64,000 bases of DNA from Burkholderia savannae (GTDB lineage Bacteria; Pseudomonadota; Gammaproteobacteria; Burkholderiales; Burkholderiaceae): NCBI RefSeq assembly GCF_001524445.2, contig NZ_CP013417.1:496001-560000 (forward strand), given 5' to 3'. Under the pieces are notes generated by a model, which did not search any database, had not been told where the DNA came from, and was given only the letters and a program-made list of their open reading frames with translations. Each line of letters opens with the position of its first letter. The stretch's first letter is position 1. The translations under genes were made by a program, and so were the position numbers. This document shows positions 17,898 through 26,800 of the stretch, piece by piece.

Positions 17898-19202
17898 TTA
17901 CTCGCCGTCGCCGTCGCCGTCGGCGGCCGCCGGGCGCTGCCGGACGCTGCCCGCGATCAGATCGAAGCGGAACAGCCGGCACTCGAGCGCGCCGTTGAAG
18001 AGCGGCGTCTTCGCCGATTCGCGCAGCCGCAGCTGGCCCGGCAGCGTGCGGTCCGAGCTCAGCATGAACGCCTGCCAGCCGGTGAAGCGCTGCTTGAGCG
18101 CGTCGCCCACCGCGCGGAAGAATTCGCCGTCGGGCGCGTCGGTGTGCGTGCGGCGGAACGCGTCGTCGCCGCCGCGGTTTCTCCCCGTCTCGCGCGCGTC
18201 GCCGCGTGGGCCGCGGCCGCGCACCTCGATCCGTTCGCCGTACGGCGGGTTCGTGACGATCACGCCTGGCGTTTCGACGGGCGGCGCCATGTTGCGCGCG
18301 TCGAGCTGCTTGAGCCACAGCGACGGCACGCCCGCGCGCTCGAGGTTCGCGCGCGTCTTCTCGAGCATGTCGCCGGAGATGTCGCTGCCGAAGACGAGCA
18401 GGTCATCGCGCTTGCCGCGCGCCGCGCGCTTCGCGTCCATCGCCGCGACCTTCAGCGCCTGCCACGCGGTGATGTCGTACTGCTTGAGCTTCTCGAAGCC
18501 GAAGCGGCGCTCGATGCCCGGCGCCACGCCGAGCGCGATCTGCGCGGCTTCCGCGACGAACGTGCCGCTGCCGCACATCGGGTCGTACAGCGGCGTGCCG
18601 GGCATCCAGCCGGTCAGGCGCAGGATGCCCGCCGCGAGGTTCTCGCGCAGCGGCGCCGCGCCCTTGTCGAGGCGCCAGCCGCGCTTGAATAGCGGCTCGC
18701 CCGACGTATCGAGGTAAAGCGTGCAGTCGCCGGCCGTCAGGAACGCGAATACGCGAACGTCCGGCTGCGCGGTGTCGACGCTCGGGCGCGCGCCCGTCTT
18801 CTCGCGCAGGCGGTCGCAGATCGCGTCCTTCACGCGCAGCGTCGCGAATTCGAGGCTCTTCAGCGGCGACTTGATCGCGGTGATGTCGACGCGCAGCGTC
18901 TGCGTCGACGCGAACCAGCGCTCCCAAGGCTGCTCGAGCGCGAGCGCGTAGACGTCCTGCTCGTTGCGGTACGGACGGTGCGCGATCTTCAGCAGCACGC
19001 GGCTCGCGATCCGCGAATGCAGGTTGGCCGCCATGCCGGCCGCCCAGCCGCCGCGGAAATGGACGCCGCCCGGCACCTGCTCGCCCGCGTCGTACGGGGC
19101 GATCGCATGGCGCGCGGCGATTTCCGCGAGCTCGGCGGCGAGCGCGGCTTCGAGCCCGCGCGGGCAGGGAGCGAAGAAGTCGAATAGGGTCGGCGAGGAC
19201 AT
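17898..19202 (-). CDS. THUMP-domain class I SAM-dependent RNA methyltransferase (RlmL N-terminal-type)
   Basis: A 434-residue methyltransferase of the RlmL/Trm14-like N6/N2-guanine family. The THUMP RNA-binding domain covers about residues 45-155. The Rossmann methyltransferase follows: DPMCGSGTFVAEAAQIALG is SAM motif I, FGSDISGDMLEKTRANLERAG contains the acidic motif II residue, and NPPYGER is the catalytic motif IV. It corresponds to the N-terminal half of E. coli RlmL (23S rRNA m2G2445) without the RlmK half. Residues about 345-365 form an Arg/Gly-rich insertion after NPPYGER. Start at 19202 (MSSPTLFDFFAPCPRG). The exact target base is inferred. Confidence 0.88.
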   Translation of the reverse strand: MSSPTLFDFFAPCPRGLEAALAAELAEIAARHAIAPYDAGEQVPGGVHFRGGWAAGMAANLHSRIASRVLLKIAHRPYRNEQDVYALALEQPWERWFASTQTLRVDITAIKSPLKSLEFATLRVKDAICDRLREKTGARPSVDTAQPDVRVFAFLTAGDCTLYLDTSGEPLFKRGWRLDKGAAPLRENLAAGILRLTGWMPGTPLYDPMCGSGTFVAEAAQIALGVAPGIERRFGFEKLKQYDITAWQALKVAAMDAKRAARGKRDDLLVFGSDISGDMLEKTRANLERAGVPSLWLKQLDARNMAPPVETPGVIVTNPPYGERIEVRGRGPRGDARETGRNRGGDDAFRRTHTDAPDGEFFRAVGDALKQRFTGWQAFMLSSDRTLPGQLRLRESAKTPLFNGALECRLFRFDLIAGSVRQRPAAADGDGDGE

Positions 19203-19555
19203 AAGGCGGGCTGGTGCGTGCAAAAGTACGCCATTGTACGCGGGGTGGGCGGGCTCGCCGCGGGCGGTTGCGCAGAGCGCCGCGCATCGGCGCAGGGTAG
19301 GCGAAATCGTGCGTGTTGGCGTATCGGGGTATCGGGGTATCGGCGCGTCGCCGTGTTCCCGTGCGGCGGGTCGACTTCCTCGACTTCGACGCACGCACCC
19401 TGTTCGTTGTCGCGATTCGCGCGCGGCGGCCGGGGCGGCGCGAGGTCGCCGCGTGCCGCCCCGGTGCCCGCGGTGCGTCGCGCGGCGCCGTCGGCGCGCT
19501 TTCCCCGCTCGGGGGGCGCCGCCGTGCCGCCGCGCCGGCCCGCTCGGCCGCCCGA
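19203..19555. other. Spacer between methyltransferase and Gcr genes
   Basis: A 353-bp stretch in which only a short GTATCGGG triplication (about 19320-19345) stands out. No gene is supported. Confidence 0.5.
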
Positions 19556-21667
19556 TCAGTGCGCGCGGGAATCGCTTGCCGCGGCGCCGCGCGGCGGCCA
19601 GACGAGGCTCGCCGGCCGCGCGAGCACGGCGCGGCCGATCGCGGCGACGAGCGCGCGCACCTTCGTCGGCCGCAGGCTGCGCGAGCGCACCGCCATCGTG
19701 AACGCGAGCGCGAAGCTCACCGCGACGTTGAGGATCGCCATGCTGAAGACGCCCGCAACCGCCCACCACAGCTCGGCCGAGCGCAGCGTTTCCTCGCCGA
19801 GCACGCCGAGCGCGACGCCGATCGAGCCTGCGGAGAGCGTCACGTGCCGCACCTCGAACGAGAACGCGAATGCGCTGACGATCGCCGGCACGAGGCCGAG
19901 CATCAGCCCGAGCCCGACGTTGGCGACCACGCCCGCCACGTTCGAGCGGCAGAAATGCGCGAGCTTCGCCGCGCCCGCGACGCCGAGCGTGATCCGCAGG
20001 CGGCGGTTGTACGCGAGCGCGTCGCCGACGCGATGCAGCACGAACCAGTTGTCGGCCCAGCCGGCAAGCAGGCTCGACGCCCACAGCAGCACGCCCGTCA
20101 GCGCCGCGTAGATCGGCGTCGGGCCGATGAGCGAGAACGACTTCAGCGTCGCGTGCGCCTTCTCCGGCGAAATCACGTTCGCGTGCAGCACGCTGCTCGC
20201 GAACATCTGCACGGCGAAGCAGACGGGCAGCACGACGAGCACGTTGCCGCAGATCGCGGCCGCCTGCGTGCGGATCAGCGCGATCACCGACGACACGAAC
20301 TGCTTCACGCCTTCGTCGTGGCCGGTGCCGTCGAGCTCGCGCGCGAGCGTCGGCGCGGTCATCGCGGGCTGCTTCGTCGCGAGCGTGAAATGCAGGAAGT
20401 GCATCAGCATGAAGCTCGCCGCGTAGTTGATGCCGGCGAGCAGCCCTTCGAGCATCGATTGCAGGTGCGCGCCCGTGATCCCGAACTTGATGCAGACGGT
20501 CACGACCGTCACGAGCCCGCCGCCCGCCGCCGCCCGCAGCATCCTCAGATACTCGGCGCGGCCGCGCGAGATGTAGTGCTCGCCGGTGTCGGCGTTGGTC
20601 TCGACGAGCTTGCGCGCGAAGAGGGCGAAGTTGCTGCGCACGAGGTGCGACACGCTCTGGCTGTTTTGATTCGCGTCGACGAGCTCGGCCGTCAGGCGCG
20701 CGAGGCCGCGCAGATCGTCGCGCGCCATCCACGCATTCAGCAGCGTCTCCGCGCGCAGGATGCGCATGCGCATGCGCTCGACCTGGAACACGATGTCGAC
20801 CGACACGCCGTTGCGGTACAGATGCGAGAACACGTCGTCGATCGACACGCGGCACTCGTCGAGCAGCACGCGCAGATAGTTGACTTCGTGCAGCAGCTTG
20901 CTCGGAGCGCCGCCGTCGTCGAGCGCGGCTTGCGCGGTCTCGACGGCGAGCATCGCGCGCGTGAGCCGGTAGAACGGCTGCGCTTCGAGCGGCGTGCGCG
21001 CGTCCTCGTCCGACAGGCGGCTGCGTACCGTCTGCGACAGGCCCGTCGAGCTGATCTGGCACGTGAGGTTGTGCAGCGCGGCGAGCAGGTCGCGCGAGAG
21101 CGAGCCGGGCTGGTGGCGCTCCTTGTCGGTCACGTCGAACGCGAACAGGTCGGCCAGGCGCGCGAGCAGATCGTCGGGCAGCGCGTCGATCCATTGCGCG
21201 TCGGGCGTCGACGGAAACATCAGCGTGAACAGCGCGGCGAGCTCGCGGCGGTTCGGCGCGGGCGGGATCAGCGACGAGTCGATCCGCTCGACGAGCGCGC
21301 CGAAGAAGCCCGAATGCACGGGCATTCCGGCGTCGCACAGCAGCGAGATGCCGTCGCTTTCGCGCAGCACGCCGCGCAGCACGCGCGCGACGTTCGTCTT
21401 CCACTCGGGGTTGCGATCGAGCACGTGGAGCACGTAGCGCAGCCGCGCGTGCGCGGCGAACGTGCGTTCGCCGGATTCGGCCTGCGCGGGCGCGGCGGCC
21501 AGCATCGCGCCGTCGCGGCGCAGCCAGTGCGCGAGCTCGATCAGCCATTCGGCGCGCTCCGCGTAAGGAGCGTCGGCGTCGGCCGTCGCGAGGAGCGCGT
21601 CGAGCTGATGACTCGCGCTGCGCGACGCGCGCCACTTCTTGATCAGGGTCGTCAGGGATTCGAACAT
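19556..21667 (-). CDS. Gcr-family site-specific recombinase-like membrane protein
   Basis: A 703-residue protein of the family named gonococcal-type site-specific recombinase. The N-terminal half (about residues 1-400) is helical and soluble. The C-terminal half has about seven hydrophobic segments from residue 410 on (for example GLVTVVTVCIKFGITGAH, ICGNVLVVLPVCFAVQM, NVGLGLMLGLVPAIVSAFAF). I see no tyrosine- or serine-recombinase catalytic motif. The membrane topology fits poorly with a DNA recombinase, so the family name may be misleading. Start at 21667 (MFESLTTLIKKWRASR). Function unknown. Confidence 0.8.
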   Translation of the reverse strand: MFESLTTLIKKWRASRSASHQLDALLATADADAPYAERAEWLIELAHWLRRDGAMLAAAPAQAESGERTFAAHARLRYVLHVLDRNPEWKTNVARVLRGVLRESDGISLLCDAGMPVHSGFFGALVERIDSSLIPPAPNRRELAALFTLMFPSTPDAQWIDALPDDLLARLADLFAFDVTDKERHQPGSLSRDLLAALHNLTCQISSTGLSQTVRSRLSDEDARTPLEAQPFYRLTRAMLAVETAQAALDDGGAPSKLLHEVNYLRVLLDECRVSIDDVFSHLYRNGVSVDIVFQVERMRMRILRAETLLNAWMARDDLRGLARLTAELVDANQNSQSVSHLVRSNFALFARKLVETNADTGEHYISRGRAEYLRMLRAAAGGGLVTVVTVCIKFGITGAHLQSMLEGLLAGINYAASFMLMHFLHFTLATKQPAMTAPTLARELDGTGHDEGVKQFVSSVIALIRTQAAAICGNVLVVLPVCFAVQMFASSVLHANVISPEKAHATLKSFSLIGPTPIYAALTGVLLWASSLLAGWADNWFVLHRVGDALAYNRRLRITLGVAGAAKLAHFCRSNVAGVVANVGLGLMLGLVPAIVSAFAFSFEVRHVTLSAGSIGVALGVLGEETLRSAELWWAVAGVFSMAILNVAVSFALAFTMAVRSRSLRPTKVRALVAAIGRAVLARPASLVWPPRGAAASDSRAH

Positions 21668-21986
21668 AAGCGGAATATCGGGCGCCCCGAAGGGCAGGGT
21701 TCTGTCGGAATGCTGCGCAAACCGGCGGCGCGGCGCAAGGGCGGCTCGCGCGCGGCGGTTCGGTCGATCGTGCAATCGTTCTGGCGTACGTCGAATGCGC
21801 GGCGCCGCGGCTCGCGGCGCGATGACGGACCGGCACGGTCCGAGACGACGGCGGGGCGGCGCGGCAGGCGCACGTGGCCCCCGGCTCGCCGGAAGGTGCG
21901 TAGGATCGTCAATCGACGCAAAAAACGCAAGGCGACTGTCGGCGGCGCCGTCGGTTCCTCGGTCGAATCGATAAACAATGTCAAAC

Positions 21987-22082
21987 GGACCGTCGGACCG
22001 TCGGACCGTCGGACCGTCGGGCCGTTGGGCCGTTGGGATTTCGGGCTGTCGGGATTTCGGGTTGTCCGGCCGTCGGGCCGTC
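21987..22082. repeat. Degenerate 8-bp tandem series (GGACCGTC-type, 12 units)
   Basis: Four exact GGACCGTC units (21987-22018), two GGGCCGTT, then GGGATTTC, GGGCTGTC, GGGATTTC, GGGTTGTC, CGGCCGTC and GGGCCGTC in strict 8-bp phase up to 22082. The register is preserved while the units diverge, which suggests an old array with a recently expanded end. Confidence 0.85.
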
Positions 22083-22384
22083 ACGCCGGTTGGGGCGGGC
22101 GGTCGGACCAGCGGATAGGCCGACGGGCACGGCCCCGAGGCCGGATTCGGCCCGGCAAGGGCGGGGCGCGCGTCGTGGCGGTCGGGCCGGCGGCTCGGCG
22201 ACGGCAGCGGCTTGGTCGGGCGATCTGCGGCTATCGGCCGCGACCGCCGAATCCGGGTGCCGACCGGAGCGACTGCGCCGGACAGCCGGCGGTTCACGGG
22301 CGGCGGGGCTCACGCGTTACCGGAGCGGCACAAAATCGATCGATTCGGTGCAGGCCGGGCGAACCGGCTTATGCGATCATTTTT

Positions 22385-22510
22385 GCCGCTTCCGCCGCTT
22401 CCGCCGCTTCCGCCGCTTCCGCCGCTTCCGCCGCTTCCGCCGCTTCCGCCGCTTCCGCCGCTTCCGCCGCTTCCGCCGCTTCCGCCGCTTCCGCCACTTC
22501 CATCACTTCC
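22385..22510. repeat. 9-bp tandem repeat (GCCGCTTCC x12 plus 2 degenerate units)
   Basis: Twelve perfect GCCGCTTCC units (22385-22492), then GCCACTTCC and ATCACTTCC. It is frame-neutral (9 bp), with no stops in any frame. Confidence 0.95.
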
Positions 22511-22639
22511 GCCAGCTTCACCGCTGCCGCGATCCATTCCGGAGCGATCAAGTTGCACGACGCCGCTGCCTCGACTACCTAACCGCGAACCGCGAACCGC
22601 CTCAACCGTCAGCTGCTCGCCGCTCGCCGCTCGCCGCCC

Positions 22640-22710
22640 AACCGCCCAACCGCCCAACCGCCCAACCGCCCAACCGCCCAACCGCCCAACCGCCCAACCG
22701 CCCAACCGCC
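22640..22710. repeat. 8-bp tandem repeat (AACCGCCC, about 8.9 copies)
   Basis: Eight perfect AACCGCCC units plus a 7-base partial, ending 46 bp before the pqiC stop codon. It lies just downstream of pqiC on the minus strand, so it would be in the 3' region of the pqi transcript. Confidence 0.95.
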
Positions 22711-22756
22711 AAATTCCCCCCGCCGCGCCGATCCCTCCCGCCGCGCCGCGCGCGCA

Positions 22757-23551
22757 TCACGGCGCGTCGCCGACGCGCTGCGTGTCCGCCGCAGCCGGAT
22801 TTGCCGGACAGCGCGCGACCGGCGTCGCGAGCACGGACGCATCGCCCGCCGCCGTTTCCTTCGCCGCCGTCGAGGCTTTCTTCGCCGCTGCCCCGCTCGT
22901 CGCGCCGCTCGCCGTGGCCTTCGCCGCGCCGCTCGCGCGCGCCGCCGCCATTGCGCGCACGCCGGCCGCGATCTGCTCGGCGAGCGCGCCGACCGCGTCC
23001 CGGTGGCCCGCGACGAGCGCGTCGTAGCCCGGCTGCACCGGCTCGACGACGTCGGTGCGACAGGTCATCACCGCCAGGCTCGGCAGCGCGCGCACGCTCC
23101 AGACGGCCGCGAGCGCCGCATGCCGGCCCGGCCACGACTCGAAGCGCTGGACGTTCACGCTCACCCGATAGACGGGCACGCCCGCCGGATATGCGGCGTC
23201 GGCGACGTCGATCGTGTCGAGCCGCCGCGTGAGCGCCGACGACAGCGCGCGGCGGATCTCGTCGGCGGGCGGCGACGCCCAGCGCTCCTGCTCGAGCACG
23301 TCGACTTGCGCGGCGTTCCGCTGCACGACGAACTGATTTTTCGCGACCTGTTCCGGCACGCCGACGGACGGCACCTGGATCAGGAACGCGGGATTCGCGC
23401 TGACGGTTTGTGCGGCGCCGGCCGCCGCCGCGGCGTCGAGCGTGTAGAAGCGCGCGGGCGGCGACGACGAGCAGGCCGCGAGCGTGGCCGCCGCCGCGGC
23501 CACCGCCGCGGCGCGCGCGAAACGCGCCGGTCGGAGCGAGCGTGCGGTCAT
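22757..23551 (-). CDS. pqiC: PqiC-type outer-membrane lipoprotein (ABC-type transport auxiliary)
   Basis: A 264-residue lipoprotein with a type II signal peptide and lipobox LAAC at cysteine 27. The DUF330/PqiC (YmbA-like) domain covers about residues 30-205. In E. coli PqiC is the outer-membrane anchor for the PqiB tunnel that moves lipids between envelope membranes. The C-terminal 55 residues are Ala/Lys/Thr-rich low complexity. Its start overlaps the pqiB stop by 4 bases, making it the last gene of the pqiA-pqiA-pqiB-pqiC operon. Confidence 0.9.
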   Translation of the reverse strand: MTARSLRPARFARAAAVAAAAATLAACSSSPPARFYTLDAAAAAGAAQTVSANPAFLIQVPSVGVPEQVAKNQFVVQRNAAQVDVLEQERWASPPADEIRRALSSALTRRLDTIDVADAAYPAGVPVYRVSVNVQRFESWPGRHAALAAVWSVRALPSLAVMTCRTDVVEPVQPGYDALVAGHRDAVGALAEQIAAGVRAMAAARASGAAKATASGATSGAAAKKASTAAKETAAGDASVLATPVARCPANPAAADTQRVGDAP

Positions 23552-25203
23552 TTCTGATCTCCTGGTTTGCCTTTCAGCAGCGATTCGGGGTGCCGTTCGA
23601 GGTAGTCGGCGAGCGCGTTGAGCGACTGCAGCGTGCGCGTGAGCTCCTTCAGCGCGCCGCGCACGTCCGATTGCAGCGGCGAATCCTGCTGCAGCGTCGC
23701 TTCCGCGGTCGCGAAGGTCTGCTTCGCGGCCGACAGCGTGTCGCGCGCCTCGGGCGCGACTTCGGTGTCGAGCCGCTTGAACAGCTTGTCCGCGTTCGCG
23801 AGCGCGCTGTTCAGGTTCGCGCCGATCTGGTCGAACGGCACCTTGTCGAGCTTCTTCGCGATGTCGGCGACTTGCAGCTGCAGCTCGTCGAGCGTGTTCG
23901 GCACGGTCGGCAGCTCCACGGGCAGGCGGTCAAGATCGATCTTCACGGGCTGCGCCTTCGGGAAGAAATCGAGCGCGACGTAGAGCTGGCTCGTCAGCAG
24001 GTTGCCCGTGCGCAGCTGGCCGCGCAGCCCGTGCTGGACGAGCCGCGACAGCACCTCGCGCCGCGCCGCGTCGCCCTTGTCCTGCGCCGCCTCGCGGAAC
24101 TTCCGGCCGAGCCGGTCGGGGAACACGTTCATCGTCACCGGCATCGTGAAGTTCTTCGTCTTCGGGTCGTAGTCGATGCCGATGTTCGTCACCTGGCCGA
24201 GCACGATGCCGCGGAAGTCGACGGGCGCGCCGACGGACAGCCCGCGCAGCGACTGGTTGAAGTTCATCACGACCTGCACCGGCTCGCCGTCCGGCTCGCG
24301 CATCGCGTCGGTCTCGTCGGCGCCCAAGCGGAACGTCATGTTGTTCGGCGCGGGCGAGCCGGCCGACTGGTTCGGCGGCGACTGGAACGCGATGCCGCCG
24401 AGGATCACCGTCGCGAGCGACTGCGTGTTCAGCTTGAAGCCGCTCGAGTCGAGCCGCAGGTCGACGCCGCTCGCCTGCCACCAGCGCGAATTCAGGCCGA
24501 CGTACTGATCGTAAGGCGCGGTGACGAACACGCGGAACGTGACGCCCGTGCCGTCCTTGTCGAGCGAGAAGCCGACCACCTGGCCGACCTGCACGCGCCG
24601 GTAGTAGATCGGCGAGCCGATGTCGATCGAGCCGAGCGAATCGCCGCGCAGCACGTACTGCGTGCCTTTCTGGTCGCCGGTGACGGCGGGCGGCGTCTCG
24701 AGCCCGGTGAACGACTCCTCGGTCTCGTCCGAGCGGCCCGCGTCGACGCCGATGTACGCGCCCGACAGCAGCGTGCCGAGGCCCGACACGCCGGTCGCGC
24801 CGACCCGCGGCCGCACGACCCAGAAGCGCGAGCCCTTCACCGCGAAGTTCTCGGCCTCCTTCTTCAGCTGCACTTCGACGAGCACGTGCGACAGATCCTT
24901 CGACAGCTTGATCGTCTTGACCATGCCGATCTCGACGTCCTTGTATTTGACCTGTGTCTTGCCGGGCTCGAGGCCCTCGGCGCTCTTGAAGCTGAGCGTG
25001 ACCTCCGGCCCGCGCTCGAGCACCGATTTGACGACGAGCCCGATGCCGATCAGCGCGGCGACGAGCGGCACGAGCCACACGAGCGACGGCAGCCAGCCGG
25101 AGCGCCGCGTGATCACGGGCTCGGGGAGGACGGGCGGCTCGCCGCCGGGCGGGGTGGGAGGGGCCGCGTTCGGGTCGTGCTGCGGGCCTTGCGGTCTATT
25201 CAT
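23548..25203 (-). CDS. pqiB: PqiB-type MCE (MlaD-domain) intermembrane transport protein
   Basis: A 551-residue protein with one N-terminal transmembrane anchor (about residues 38-58, preceded by a Pro-rich cytosolic tail) and three MCE domains, starting near residues 65 (SFKSAEGLEPGKTQVKYKDV), 185 (GDSLGSIDIGSPIYYRRVQV) and 310 (FNQSLRGLSVGAPVDFRGIV). A long helical region (about 450-530) would form the needle of the hexameric tunnel across the periplasm. Size and architecture match E. coli PqiB (546 aa). It overlaps both neighbours. Confidence 0.94.
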   Translation of the reverse strand: MNRPQGPQHDPNAAPPTPPGGEPPVLPEPVITRRSGWLPSLVWLVPLVAALIGIGLVVKSVLERGPEVTLSFKSAEGLEPGKTQVKYKDVEIGMVKTIKLSKDLSHVLVEVQLKKEAENFAVKGSRFWVVRPRVGATGVSGLGTLLSGAYIGVDAGRSDETEESFTGLETPPAVTGDQKGTQYVLRGDSLGSIDIGSPIYYRRVQVGQVVGFSLDKDGTGVTFRVFVTAPYDQYVGLNSRWWQASGVDLRLDSSGFKLNTQSLATVILGGIAFQSPPNQSAGSPAPNNMTFRLGADETDAMREPDGEPVQVVMNFNQSLRGLSVGAPVDFRGIVLGQVTNIGIDYDPKTKNFTMPVTMNVFPDRLGRKFREAAQDKGDAARREVLSRLVQHGLRGQLRTGNLLTSQLYVALDFFPKAQPVKIDLDRLPVELPTVPNTLDELQLQVADIAKKLDKVPFDQIGANLNSALANADKLFKRLDTEVAPEARDTLSAAKQTFATAEATLQQDSPLQSDVRGALKELTRTLQSLNALADYLERHPESLLKGKPGDQK

Positions 25204-25858
25204 GAGGATTCCCTGAGTTTTCTACGTTGTCCCAGATGAGGCGCGGGTCGAATTGCATCGACGCGAGCATCGTCAGGATCACGACGGAGCCGAACGCGAG
25301 CGCGCCGGGGCCCGCCGTGATTACCGCGAGCGAGCGGAAATGGACGAGCGCGACGGTGAGCGTGACGACGAAGATGTCGAGCATCGACCAGCGGCCGATC
25401 CGCTCGACGATCCGGTAGAGCTTGGTGCGCTGCATCGGCCGCCACGCGGAGCGGCGCTGCGCGGTGACGACGAGGATCGTGAGCACGCCGAGCTTCAACA
25501 TCGGCACGAGAATGCTCGCGACGAACACGACGACGGCGAGCGGCCATTCGCCGGACACCCAGAAATACACGACGCCGCTCATGATCGTGTCCTCCTGCGA
25601 GCCGACGATCGACGCCGTGCGCATGATCGGCAGCAGGTTCGCCGGGATGTAGAGGATCGCGGCGGCGAGGAGGAGCGCCCAGGTGCGCGCGATGCTGTCC
25701 GGTATGCGCAGGTGCAGCGCGGCGCCGCAGCGCGCGCAGTGCTCGGGCGTTTCGTGCGAGCCGAGCGAATCCGGCGACGGGCGGGTGAGCTTCTGCACGT
25801 GGCCGCATGCGTGGCAGCTCGCCATGCCGGCCCGCGCGGCGGTGACGATCTCGCTCAT
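25196..25858 (-). CDS. pqiA: PqiA-like inner-membrane protein, second half
   Basis: A 220-residue protein with an N-terminal zinc-ribbon-like CxxC pair (SCHACGHV and HCARCGAA) and four transmembrane segments. In E. coli PqiA two such modules are fused in one 417-residue protein; here each is a separate gene, and the two overlap by 4 bases. It would sit in the inner membrane and feed PqiB. The stop overlaps the pqiB start by 8 bp, indicating tight coupling. Confidence 0.88.
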   Translation of the reverse strand: MSEIVTAARAGMASCHACGHVQKLTRPSPDSLGSHETPEHCARCGAALHLRIPDSIARTWALLLAAAILYIPANLLPIMRTASIVGSQEDTIMSGVVYFWVSGEWPLAVVVFVASILVPMLKLGVLTILVVTAQRRSAWRPMQRTKLYRIVERIGRWSMLDIFVVTLTVALVHFRSLAVITAGPGALAFGSVVILTMLASMQFDPRLIWDNVENSGNPHE

Positions 25859-26538
25859 CGCGCGCGCGCCTTGCCGGCTTGGCTGGCCGCGCCGGACGCA
25901 GCGGCGGTGTCGGCCGCGTCACGCGGCGCGCGCTCGCACAGCGAATCGGCGATGTCCCACAGCGTGCGCGGATCGAACATCACGACGACGGCGAGCATCA
26001 GCGTGAGCGCCGCGAACGCGAAGAGCGCGGCCTCGGGAATCACGCGCGCGAGGCTCACCATCTTGACGATCGTGACGAGGATGCCGAGCATGAACACTTC
26101 GATCATCCCCCACGGCCGCACGAGCTGGATCGCGCGCAGCACGCGGTTGAAGCCGGGCGGGATCGCGCCCGCGCGCAGCGGGATCAGCACGTAAAGGAGC
26201 GCCGACAGCTCGACGAGCGGGAACAGCAGCGTCGAGCAGAACACCATCACCGCGACGAGCGGCATCCCCTGATTCCACATCGCCTCGAGCGCGCCGAAGA
26301 GCGTCGTCTGCACGCGCATGCCGTTCACGTCCATTTCGAGGATCGGGAAGCCCTGCGCGATCAGGAAGGTGATGAGCGCGCCCGCCGTGAGCGCGCAGAT
26401 GCGGTCGATCTGCGCCGAGCCGCTCCGGTAGAGCAGCGCGTCGCAGCGCGGACAGCGGGCGATGTCTTTGCCGCTAAGCGGCGGTTTGTGCAACAGTGCG
26501 TCGCATTCGTGACAGGCAATCAGGGCGTTTCTATCCAT
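25855..26538 (-). CDS. pqiA: PqiA-like inner-membrane protein, first half
   Basis: A 227-residue paralogue of the next gene, with CxxC pairs (ACHECDAL, RCPRCDALL), four transmembrane segments and the conserved PWGMIEVFMLGILVTIVKM stretch shared by PqiA/YebS. The C-terminal 30 residues are Ala-rich. It is the first gene of the pqi operon; its start at 26538 (MDRNALIACHECD) leaves a 262-bp divergent spacer to cytochrome b561. In E. coli the homologous operon responds to superoxide via SoxRS; I see no SoxR box here. Confidence 0.88.
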   Translation of the reverse strand: MDRNALIACHECDALLHKPPLSGKDIARCPRCDALLYRSGSAQIDRICALTAGALITFLIAQGFPILEMDVNGMRVQTTLFGALEAMWNQGMPLVAVMVFCSTLLFPLVELSALLYVLIPLRAGAIPPGFNRVLRAIQLVRPWGMIEVFMLGILVTIVKMVSLARVIPEAALFAFAALTLMLAVVVMFDPRTLWDIADSLCERAPRDAADTAAASGAASQAGKARAR

Positions 26539-26800
26539 ATGGAAGGGCGGTTGCGCGGCGTCGCGGCGCCGCGTTCACAGGGCCGGAACCCGCGCCAATC
26601 TTATCAAAAGGCGGTTTTTGCGGTGTCAAGTACCGGCGCCCGGCCGCCGGCGCCGTCGGGCCGGCCGACCGGCGCGCCCGGCCGGGGCGGCGATTTCGGG
26701 ATTCTGCCATTCGCGGGCGGTTGCGGTAGCATGGCGGCCGTGACATGCGTCGGACGAATGCGGCAGCGCCGGCGCGGCTTTTCGCTGAACTGAGGATTTC

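Larger units (their letters stand above)
21668..22756. other. Long repeat-rich spacer between Gcr gene and pqiC
   Basis: 1089 bp without a supportable gene. It contains three arrays: a degenerate 8-bp series (21987-22082), a 9-bp GCCGCTTCC array (22385-22492) and an 8-bp AACCGCCC array (22640-22710). Long open frames cross the region on both strands, but they are compositional. The first 320 bp upstream of the Gcr start presumably carry its promoter. Confidence 0.65.

Noticed and set aside
19556..21667. Mobile element or integrase based on the recombinase family name
   Set aside because: No terminal repeats, no tRNA target, no integrase catalytic residues; the gene sits among core genes.
19313..22582. 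1089-codon plus-strand frame
   Set aside because: Antisense to the Gcr-family gene along most of its length; Arg/His/Asp-rich shadow translation.
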